51,808 nucleotides of DNA from Myxococcales bacterium. Lineage in GTDB: Bacteria > Myxococcota_A > UBA9042 > GCA-2863065. The stretch's first letter is position 1; every line of letters begins with the position of its first letter. Under the pieces are notes generated by a model. The model was not told where the DNA came from and searched no databases. It was given only the letters and a program-made list of their open reading frames with translations. Positions 45,236 to 51,808 of the stretch are shown here, piece by piece. The DNA lies in contig JADMJS010000164.1 of the NCBI GenBank assembly GCA_018780435.1, positions 1 through 51,808 on the forward strand. Reading direction: 5' to 3'. The translations under genes and the position numbers were made by a program.

Positions 45236-48200
45236 TCAGAGCTTCTGACAGGTCGCCTGGTTGTCGAACGAACAGGTCCCTTCGCCACAAGCGCTGCTGC
45301 ATTGGAGCGATTTGGTGTAGTAGCCGCCCGGACACGAGGTCCCGCACTTCGTGATGGTGCTGCCGCCCAGCGGCGCGCACGTGGCCTGGTTGTCGAAGGA
45401 GCAGGTGCCTTCGCCGCACGCGGTGCTGCACTGGTAGGAGACCGGGTAGTAGCCCGAGGGGCACGAGGTACCGCACTTCGTGAACTGCGCAGCTGGAAGG
45501 AGCTTGCAGGTCGCCTGGTTGTCGAAGGAGCAGGTGCCTTCGCCACACGCGCTGCTGCACTGGTAGGAGGCCGCGTAGTAGCCCGAGGGGCACGAGGTCC
45601 CGCACTTGGTGAGGGTGTCGCCGCAGATCGGCTTGCAGGTCGCCTGGTTGTCGAACGAACACGAGCCGCTGCCGCAGGCGCTGCTGCACTGGTAGGAGAC
45701 GGGGTAGTAGTCGGACGGGCAGCTCGTCCCGCACTTCGTAATGCTGCTCGTGCAGCCCGAGCATCCGCCGCAGGACGCCGGCCACGTGCAGCTCGACGAG
45801 CATACGTTTTGCATACAGCTTCCAGCGCAACCCGAAGACGACGTCGATCCGGGCGAGCAGACGCCCTCACCGGAACAACCGCTCCAGCCGCCCCACTGGC
45901 AGGAGCCGCCGCAACTACGCGACATCGTGCCGCAGTTGCCGCAGGCCTGTTGTTCCGTCGCGCCGGCGCTACAGACGCCTTCATTGACGCAGCCCTGCGA
46001 GACCCACTGACAGCTCGAGTTGCACTGGTATCGGACCTGGCCACACTTGCCGCACGAGCCTTCGTACTTGATCTCATTGGGGAAACACGCGCCTTCACCC
46101 TGGCACGTGCCGTAGCCGCCCCAGTTGCAGGTGCCGGAGCAGGTCCGACTCTGAGTGCCGCACTTGCCGCAGGTGATGGACTCCGCCGCTCCCGCCGAGC
46201 ACTGTCCTTGGTTGCTGCACGTGGTGAAGTCGCCCCACTGACAGCTCGCCGTACACGTCCGGCTGCGCATCCCGCAGCTGCCGCAGCTCTCGTTCTGTAC
46301 GGCCCCGACGGCGCAAGCGCCTTCGTTCGTACAGGTTGACCAATCCGACCAACCGCAGGTGTCGGTGCACGTCCTCGTCTGCTGCCCACAGTTCCCGCAC
46401 GGCCGCGTCTCAGCCGCGCCCTGGGCGCAGATGCCTTCACCCGTACACTGGCCGTAGTTTCCCCAACCGCACTCGGCCGAGCAGGTACGGGCTCGCTTTC
46501 CGCAATTGCCGCAATTGGCCTCCTCGACGGTCCCGGCGGGGCACTCACCCTCGCCGGAACACGGCGTCCAGTCATTCCAACCGCACGTCGCCGAACAGCT
46601 CCGCGTGCTCTCGCCGCAGAGCCCACATGCTTTGGTCTCCGGCACACCGGCGGCGCACTCGCCCTGCCCTTCGCACGCCGTCACCGTCCACTGGCAATTG
46701 TCGCCGCAGCTCTGGGCCTCCGTGCCGCAGAAGCCACAGGCGCCGCCGGACTTCGTCTCGCCGGGCGAACACACGCCACCGCCGCAGTCACTCCATGCGC
46801 CCCATTCGCAGCCCATCGTGCAGAGCCGGGTGCGCGTGCCGCACGGGCCGCAGGCTTCGCTGTCCACCTCGCCCGGCGTACACGTGAAGGTCTCGTCGAG
46901 CTCGCCGTCGCAGTCGTCGTCTTCGCCGTTGCACTGCTCGGGCGGCTTCGGCGGACAAGTCGGTACACACGTCGTCTCGATGCCGCAGGAGTCGAAGTTC
47001 TGGCAGGAGATTGGCGATGGCGCGTCGCAGGCGAGCCACTTGCCATTCAGGCAAAGCGTCTCGCCGATACCGCAGGTCGTCTCGCAGAGATCGGTGAAGC
47101 CGTCCGGGAACTGGTCGCAGTTGTTGTCGATTCCGTCGCACACTTCTTCGTTTCCGGGGAAGCGCTGGGGGTCGTTCGGCGCGCAGTCCGCGCCGTCGGG
47201 GACCCCGTCGCCATCGTCGTCGGCGTCGCACGGATCGCCCTCATCGTCGCCGTCGAGATCCGTTTGGTCGTCGTTCGCGACGAGCGCGCAGTTGTCATCC
47301 GTATCAGGCACACCGTCACCGTCGTCGTCACTGTCCTGACAATCCGCGACGCCGTCCTCGTCCGTGTCGAGCAGATCTTCGTCCGTCTCCCCGTCGCAGT
47401 CCTGGTCGACACCGTCGCAGTCCTCGACGGCGCCAGGGTGAATCAACCCGTCGAAGGGTGCACAATCGCCCGCGACGGCGGCCGTGAAGGGTCCGTCGGC
47501 CGCGCACGCGCACGTGGAATAGGCCGCGTCGCCCGCACCATCACCGTCGACGTCGAGGTACCACGTGAGGCAGCCCTCGGCCTTGCCGTCGTCTGTGTTG
47601 CCGTCACAGTCGTCGTCCTTGCCGTTGCAGGCTTCGGACTCGAAGTGACCGACCTCGCCGTCGGTGGGCGCGCAGTCCTTGTCGTCCGGATCGCCGTCGC
47701 CATCGTCGTCGGTGTCAAGGCAATCGGCCACGCCGTCCCCGTCGGTGTCGGTGAAGCCGTCGTCCACGACACCATCGCAATCGTCGTCACTGCCGTCGCA
47801 GGTCTCCGGCTTGCCGCCGAGGTACGGGTTGCACAGGGCCGGCTGGCCATCGACGCAGGGGAAGTGCTCGTGTTGACAGACGCCCAGCCCGCACGAGACA
47901 GCGACGAAGGACTCGTCCGTCGCCGAGTCACAGTCGTCGTCCTTGCCGTTGCAGCTCTCGGTCTTGCCCGGAGCAACATCGGAGTTCGTGGGTCCGCAGT
48001 CGTCGCCATCGGGGGTGCCGTCGCCGTCGTCGTCGTCGTCGCAGGCGTCACCGAAACCTTCTTCATCCGTGTCGAGCTGGTCCGGGTTGGCGATCCCGGG
48101 GCAGTTGTCGGACACATCCGGGGCGCCGTCCCCGTCGTCGTCCGTCGTGGCGCAGTCCGCGATCCCGTCGCCGCTGTCGTCGGCGAAGCCCTCGTCGGTC

Positions 48201-49159
48201 TCGCCATCGCAGTCGTCGTCGAGGAGATTGCAGAGCTCCTCCTGAGCGCCGGCGAAGGGGTCGCACTCGTGAGACTGTCCCCCCTGACACGCGGCGACCG
48301 TCCGAGCGCAGATGCCCTGCCCACACGTGAGGTCGCCCAGTCCGTCATCGGTCTCACCATCGCAGTCGTCATCCTGCCCATTGCATTGTTCGGGGCCCGG
48401 GACCCGCGCATCACAGGTGGACGGCCCTGCCGTCAGGCAGGTTCTGGCGCCGAGACAGGTGCCGTGCTCGTTCTCCACCCGGCATGGGGTCGATAGGCCG
48501 AGCTCGGCCCAAGCCGCCGTGCAGTCGCACATGCCGACGTCCGCGACGCACTGCCACGACGGGGCGCCGCCCGCGCTGACCTCGAGGCACGTGAAACCGA
48601 CTGGGCACTCGCGGTCGAGCGCCTCACCCGGGACCGGCGAACAACGGCCGCCGCAGAAGCTCCCGCCTTCGCCGTAGGGGACGCAGACCTCGTCCTGACC
48701 GGAGCTCTGGCAGTCTCCGCTGTCAGCGCACGGTCGGCAGAGACTCGCGAAGCTCGAGAGGCAGATGAAGACCGCATCGGGCTCGACGCCGGCGACCTGC
48801 TTGCAGCCCCAGCCAGCCGGACAATCATCGACGCAGCTCTGGCTGCAAACACTCTCGCCGAGGTGCTGAACGCACCAGTTGGACAGGCAGTCGGCGTTCT
48901 CGGAGCACGGCGCCATGAAGCAGCCCGGACAAGGCGTCTCGCTGGTCGCGTCGCCCGTGGGGAGGTCGGCGCTCGGGAGATCGGGCAGGGCCGAGAGATC
49001 CTCCCGCACGATGTCCTTCGTGCCTCCGCCGCCCGTATCGAGCGTGAACCCGTTCACCACGGGCGCGCTTCCCGGTGCTTCGGAGCCACATGCGGTCGCC
49101 AGCGCGAGGATCGCGATCAGCCGGGAGAACCGCCGAAAACCAGTATGAAGTCGAACCAT
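45236..49159 (-). CDS. MopE/thrombospondin-like Cys-rich lipoprotein
   Basis: This is 1307 residues from ATG 49159, with lipobox LATAC at Cys24. Residues about 70-240 are Cys-rich modules. Residues about 250-765 alternate MopE-like putative metal-binding motifs (CNGQDDDCDGETDDG, CDGVDQDCDGETDED and others) with thrombospondin type-3-like calcium repeats (DTDGDGVADCLDTDDDGDG). Residues about 766-1106 are about ten units of CGxCGxxxRTCxxxCxWG, reminiscent of thrombospondin type-1 repeats. The last 167 residues are four 43-residue repeats. The acidic repeats should bind many calcium ions and stiffen the chain. It starts 31 bp after the collagen-like gene and is probably co-transcribed with it. 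Confidence 0.9.
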   Translation of the reverse strand: MVRLHTGFRRFSRLIAILALATACGSEAPGSAPVVNGFTLDTGGGGTKDIVREDLSALPDLPSADLPTGDATSETPCPGCFMAPCSENADCLSNWCVQHLGESVCSQSCVDDCPAGWGCKQVAGVEPDAVFICLSSFASLCRPCADSGDCQSSGQDEVCVPYGEGGSFCGGRCSPVPGEALDRECPVGFTCLEVSAGGAPSWQCVADVGMCDCTAAWAELGLSTPCRVENEHGTCLGARTCLTAGPSTCDARVPGPEQCNGQDDDCDGETDDGLGDLTCGQGICARTVAACQGGQSHECDPFAGAQEELCNLLDDDCDGETDEGFADDSGDGIADCATTDDDGDGAPDVSDNCPGIANPDQLDTDEEGFGDACDDDDDGDGTPDGDDCGPTNSDVAPGKTESCNGKDDDCDSATDESFVAVSCGLGVCQHEHFPCVDGQPALCNPYLGGKPETCDGSDDDCDGVVDDGFTDTDGDGVADCLDTDDDGDGDPDDKDCAPTDGEVGHFESEACNGKDDDCDGNTDDGKAEGCLTWYLDVDGDGAGDAAYSTCACAADGPFTAAVAGDCAPFDGLIHPGAVEDCDGVDQDCDGETDEDLLDTDEDGVADCQDSDDDGDGVPDTDDNCALVANDDQTDLDGDDEGDPCDADDDGDGVPDGADCAPNDPQRFPGNEEVCDGIDNNCDQFPDGFTDLCETTCGIGETLCLNGKWLACDAPSPISCQNFDSCGIETTCVPTCPPKPPEQCNGEDDDCDGELDETFTCTPGEVDSEACGPCGTRTRLCTMGCEWGAWSDCGGGVCSPGETKSGGACGFCGTEAQSCGDNCQWTVTACEGQGECAAGVPETKACGLCGESTRSCSATCGWNDWTPCSGEGECPAGTVEEANCGNCGKRARTCSAECGWGNYGQCTGEGICAQGAAETRPCGNCGQQTRTCTDTCGWSDWSTCTNEGACAVGAVQNESCGSCGMRSRTCTASCQWGDFTTCSNQGQCSAGAAESITCGKCGTQSRTCSGTCNWGGYGTCQGEGACFPNEIKYEGSCGKCGQVRYQCNSSCQWVSQGCVNEGVCSAGATEQQACGNCGTMSRSCGGSCQWGGWSGCSGEGVCSPGSTSSSGCAGSCMQNVCSSSCTWPASCGGCSGCTSSITKCGTSCPSDYYPVSYQCSSACGSGSCSFDNQATCKPICGDTLTKCGTSCPSGYYAASYQCSSACGEGTCSFDNQATCKLLPAAQFTKCGTSCPSGYYPVSYQCSTACGEGTCSFDNQATCAPLGGSTITKCGTSCPGGYYTKSLQCSSACGEGTCSFDNQATCQKL
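45239..45739 (-). repeat. four 129-bp tandem units at the 3' end of the MopE-like gene
   Basis: Unit starts on the minus strand are at 45739, 45610, 45481 and 45352. Each encodes TKCGTSCPxxYY, then xQCSxACGxGxCSFDNQATC. The units are very similar in DNA; the last is shortened at the stop codon. Six cysteines per unit suggest a small disulfide-bonded binding module at the tip. Confidence 0.9.
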
Positions 49160-49190
49160 TATCGCAGGCTACTCGCCCGGGCGGCGGCGC

Positions 49191-50534
49191 TCAATAGCAG
49201 ACTGCGCAAGTGAGGGTGGAGGAATCCTGAAGCTGGACGCGGCTATTACCCGAGGAACCGATGGCCCGAATGACCATCAGGAGCGTCCAGTTCGTCCACG
49301 TGCCGCCCGACGTCGCGTTGGTCATGCAGACCGGACCGCCCGCGTGCCACCCGCCGTTCCAGGCACCGCCCATTCCGCCGATGTAGCCCGAATAGAGCGA
49401 GGTGTAGGTGGCAGGGCACGTCACGGAGCCCCATCGAACGAAGGACGACCCTTCACATACGGCGCAGCGGACCTGCACGGCTCCATTGGCGACCTGCGTC
49501 CGGAAGCTGTTCACACCCGCCGACACGGCCCGCCAAACGGCGCCCCCGTCCCAGGTCTGCCAGCCGACGCTCGTTACGGCGTCGTCGAGGCAGAAAGGTG
49601 ACGAGACACCGCCCCCATCGCCGATGGCCGCCGCCATCGAGCCGGTGTAGAGCTGCGTGTGGTTGGCTCCGCACGTCGTCGTGTTCCAAACCGTGTACGT
49701 CAATCGACTCCCTCCAGCCGGGCCTTCGGGGCCCATCGGGCCGGTCGGACCAGGAGGGCCCGTGTCACCCTTGTCTCCCTTGGTCCCCGGCAGGCCGGAG
49801 TCGCCGCGATCGCCCTTGGATCCGGGAAGCCCGGGGGCACCCGTCTCTCCAGGAGACCCCATCGGGCCGACGTCGCCGGGTGGACCCGGCTCGCCGTCCT
49901 GGCCCGGGAGCCCGGGATCTCCGGGGAGACCGGGTTCGCCGGGGTCTCCTTTGGCACCCGGCGGCCCGACGGCGCCGACCTCGCCCGGAGGACCGGGTGG
50001 GCCCATGTCGCCGCGGGGGCCTTCAGGCCCTTGGTAGATCTGCCAACCCGTGGGCGTGCAGTAGTGCAAACGACCGTCGGTCAGGTCGAGGTAGGCTCGC
50101 CCGAGACTGGTCGCTGTACAGGCCTCCGGTGGCCCGGCGAAGACCTCGACCGACCTCGCCTTATCCGCCACCCGAGCCCGCAACGAATACGCGACGCTCG
50201 CCATCGGCATCGGAGCCCCGATCGGGACACCGTCGACCGCGACCTGTACCCAGGCCGAGTCACTCTCGGCGAGGACGTCGATATCGAGCGGCGACGCGGT
50301 CCCGAGCCGGACTGAGAAGACCCCGCCGTCGAGCACGATGGCGGGGAAGGTCTCCTCGTGAAGTGGCACGAGGCCCTCGGCGTCTTCGAGGAGCGTGACG
50401 GTGAGCGAGTGAGGCCCGACGGTCTCCTCTCCCGCGAGACCCGTGAGGCGCCCCTGAACGTCGAGGTGTGGCGGTACGGCGAGCGCAGCGGGGGCGGCGA
50501 GGGCGAGAAGGGCGGCGAGGGGGAGGGTGCGCAT
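49191..50534 (-). CDS. secreted collagen-like protein with two spongin/short-chain-collagen-C4-like modules
   Basis: This is 447 residues from ATG 50534 (GGTGAAG just upstream), opening with a clear signal peptide ([19 protein letters not shown]). The frame continues upstream to 51767, but that part is not coding. The head domain, residues about 20-125, has [14 protein letters not shown], a [14 protein letters not shown] strand, and ends in ASVAYSLRA. This is the same fold pattern as the heads of the three tail-fibre-like proteins. Residues about 168-273 are 35 uninterrupted Gly-X-Y triplets ([27 protein letters not shown]). The last 170 residues are two copies of a Cys module, each ending CAVC (CAVCE, CAVCY). 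The second ([19 protein letters not shown].. GPVC) resembles the C-terminal domain of sponge short-chain collagen C4. It likely forms a trimeric collagen helix outside the cell. Confidence 0.9.
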   Translation of the reverse strand: MRTLPLAALLALAAPAALAVPPHLDVQGRLTGLAGEETVGPHSLTVTLLEDAEGLVPLHEETFPAIVLDGGVFSVRLGTASPLDIDVLAESDSAWVQVAVDGVPIGAPMPMASVAYSLRARVADKARSVEVFAGPPEACTATSLGRAYLDLTDGRLHYCTPTGWQIYQGPEGPRGDMGPPGPPGEVGAVGPPGAKGDPGEPGLPGDPGLPGQDGEPGPPGDVGPMGSPGETGAPGLPGSKGDRGDSGLPGTKGDKGDTGPPGPTGPMGPEGPAGGSRLTYTVWNTTTCGANHTQLYTGSMAAAIGDGGGVSSPFCLDDAVTSVGWQTWDGGAVWRAVSAGVNSFRTQVANGAVQVRCAVCEGSSFVRWGSVTCPATYTSLYSGYIGGMGGAWNGGWHAGGPVCMTNATSGGTWTNWTLLMVIRAIGSSGNSRVQLQDSSTLTCAVCY

Positions 50535-50876
50535 GACTTCACCGTATCGATCCGATTCGACGGGGGTCAATTCAAGGAATGTCCGGGTCGACTTGGGGCT
50601 GGCCCGAGGGCGCGTGCGCACGCGACATACTCCCGTGCGCACACGGTACGCGATGGCCCGACCTGCACCTCGGTAGGGATGGTCAACGGCCCACCTCTTG
50701 CTTGCGCCTCGATTCAAAGCGCCCTCTGGGGCACGAAGACATCGGCATCTTGTGGGTTCAGGCGCATCAGCGCCTGCTTTCCTGCATTCTCGAGGAGGCC
50801 TAGCCACCTCGATGGACCCCAGGCGACTGGGGACTAAGTGCCCCACTAACGCTGGGGCGAAGCGGAGGAGTTCGAT
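50535..50876. other. divergent intergenic region with several hairpins
   Basis: These 342 bp separate the collagen-like gene (minus) from the last gene (plus). A perfect hairpin AGGCGC-ATCA-GCGCCT lies at 50760-50775, and a cluster of competing C4/G4 hairpins at 50817-50858. I see no gene and no clear promoter boxes for the plus-strand gene. Confidence 0.6.
50817..50858 (+). promoter_or_regulatory. mutually exclusive hairpins just upstream of a ribosome site
   Basis: Hairpin A is CCCCAG-GCGA-CTGGGG (50817-50832, GNRA-type loop). Hairpin B is TGGGG-N8-CCCCA (50828-50845). Hairpin C is GCCCCA-CTAACGC-TGGGGC (50840-50858). A and C can form together; B uses the 3' arm of A and the 5' arm of C. 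The GGAGGAG ribosome site starts 6 bases after C. This is the geometry of a switch between two leader folds; no known riboswitch class is recognised. Confidence 0.45.
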
Positions 50877-51808
50877 ATGGCACAGCCGCAACAGCAAGTC
50901 GCCGCTCCGAAGGCAGCGGGTCAGCCGGCTCCGGCCGCACAGCCGGCCGATCGCACCGGTGCGCTCACCCGTGGAGTCCCGGGCTACGACGCTCAGGCCG
51001 CAGTATTGTCGCCCAAGTCGCCGCGTCCCGAACTTCAGCCGGCTCAGACCTCGCAGGAGCCCGCGCCGCCCGGCACGCCCGCCCCAGCGGGCGCGGAGAC
51101 GCTCAGCCCGCTCCGTGAAGCGATGCTCGAACAGTTCCGGATCATGGACGGCAAAGGCGTGGGGGACGCCGAGTTCGAGGCGATCTGCGGCAAGAACTGG
51201 TGGGTTCAGCGCAAGCTCGACGAGAAGGCAGCCAAGGACTATAATACGAACGTTTACCCAATTCAGTACGCCGAGTGGAAGCGGCGCGCCGATACGGATC
51301 CGGAGTGGGCAAAGGTGATGAAGCCGCCCGCTCGCCAGGACGACGCGAACTTCACGACTTGTATCGCGACCCAAGGGAAGCTGCTCGAGGCCGCGTTCAA
51401 GCTCACGGGGCAGCAGGTCAAGACGGACGGCAAGTCCAAGATTCAGCTTCACACCTACGGGACGATGGGCCGCCTCGAGGCGAAGAAGCGCAATGCCTGG
51501 GTCCCGGCGTTCCCCGGCGTAACCACCCGGCCGAAGCCCGGCGACGTGCTCATGCTCGAAGCCCGCGGCGAACCCGACAAGGTGCAGGAGAAGATCGACG
51601 GCGAGAATTCGCCCTATTCGATGGCCAGCATGAACGCCCAAACGATTCAGAAGCAGATCGACCAAGCGCAGATGGCGTCTCGCGGCGCGAACCGGGCAAT
51701 GGCCGAGGCCGCCACTGCGAAGATCCCCGCGCTCGAGGCGCGCCTCGCCGCCCTCAAGGCGCAGCACGACGCGCGCATCGCGGAGCTCACGGTGCAGCTC
51801 GACAAGGC
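50877..51808 (+). CDS. unknown protein, N-terminal 310 residues (runs off window)
   Basis: The ATG 50877 has GGAGGAG 5-6 bases upstream. There is no signal peptide. Residues 1-75 are Ala/Pro/Gln-rich and include [16 protein letters not shown]. Residues about 80-230 look folded: [33 protein letters not shown], then [17 protein letters not shown] Cys followed by a PKPGD turn is seen in CHAP/NlpC-P60-type cysteine hydrolases, but the expected His motif is not seen before the edge, so this is only a possibility. From about residue 255 a coiled coil begins ([20 protein letters not shown]). A Pro/Ala-rich, signal-less cytosolic protein of this layout could be an effector or carrier for a contractile-injection-type system; that is speculation. 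Confidence 0.75.
   Translation, partial: MAQPQQQVAAPKAAGQPAPAAQPADRTGALTRGVPGYDAQAAVLSPKSPRPELQPAQTSQEPAPPGTPAPAGAETLSPLREAMLEQFRIMDGKGVGDAEFEAICGKNWWVQRKLDEKAAKDYNTNVYPIQYAEWKRRADTDPEWAKVMKPPARQDDANFTTCIATQGKLLEAAFKLTGQQVKTDGKSKIQLHTYGTMGRLEAKKRNAWVPAFPGVTTRPKPGDVLMLEARGEPDKVQEKIDGENSPYSMASMNAQTIQKQIDQAQMASRGANRAMAEAATAKIPALEARLAALKAQHDARIAELTVQLDK

Noticed and set aside
47264..48496. 410-codon plus-strand frame rich in Val/Arg
   Set aside because: It is antisense to the acidic MopE/TSP3 repeats, whose Asp codons read as Val on the other strand.
16816..50534. MYXO-CTERM or LPXTG-type C-terminal sorting signals
   Set aside because: The C-termini of all surface proteins were read; none ends in a Cys-Gly motif plus transmembrane helix plus Arg cluster, or in an LPXTG motif.
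50535..51767. Upstream extension of the collagen-like frame to 858 codons
   Set aside because: It would put a clear signal peptide in the middle of the protein and overlaps the well-supported plus-strand gene at 50877; the extension is Arg/Leu-rich without domains.

Overview
The window is about 52 kb of high-GC DNA that reads like a myxobacterial or related (Myxococcota-type) chromosome. The reasons are very large lipoproteins and secreted proteins, Asp/Val/Pro linkers directly after the lipobox, DUF4215-type Cys-rich modules, MopE-like metal-binding repeats, and a paired DUF1501 protein and haem-motif lipoprotein. I see no tRNA, rRNA, insertion sequence, integrase or CRISPR array.

Left part (1-7.9 kb): a truncated Tat-exported DUF1501 protein follows a DUF1588/DUF1592-like lipoprotein with two CxxCH motifs (minus strand). 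Next come a small hypothetical ORF, a DUF2200 protein (plus), and an ArsR repressor overlapping a double SRPBCC/AHSA1 protein, with a palindromic operator over the promoter. A TPR protein is followed directly by a lipoprotein carrying a cohesin-like domain.

Middle (8.0-16.7 kb, plus): one 2871-codon lipoprotein joins an acidic linker, a tandem Cys-rich array, an L-type-lectin-like domain, Ig/PKD-like modules, FG-GAP repeats, an RTX-like segment and cadherin-like modules.

Right part (16.8-50.5 kb, minus): eleven consecutive same-strand genes, nearly all for exported proteins. Eight of them (41173 down to 16816) are packed with overlaps or gaps of at most 18 bp, including three ATGA couplings. 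They encode a small cohesin-like lipoprotein, a 2460-residue LamG/propeller protein with cohesin-like segments, three tandem tail-fibre-like paralogues (one with a C-type lectin tip), another small cohesin-like lipoprotein, a 1780-residue protein with a dockerin-like calcium loop and a TcA-like C-terminus, and a 1472-residue Cys-rich lipoprotein. Upstream on the same strand lie a Cys-rich protein with three PPC domains, a MopE/thrombospondin-like lipoprotein, and a collagen-like protein. The collagen-like protein has two C-terminal modules resembling the non-collagenous domain of sponge short-chain collagen C4.

My main inference is that the 16.8-50.5 kb block, probably with the 5.7 kb and 8.0 kb genes, encodes an undescribed cell-surface assembly. 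In this reading lipoproteins act as outer-membrane anchors, signal-peptide-only proteins act as fibres or scaffolds, and recurring cohesin-like and dockerin-like elements are candidate joints. At the right edge a plus-strand gene of unknown function begins behind a leader with mutually exclusive hairpins.
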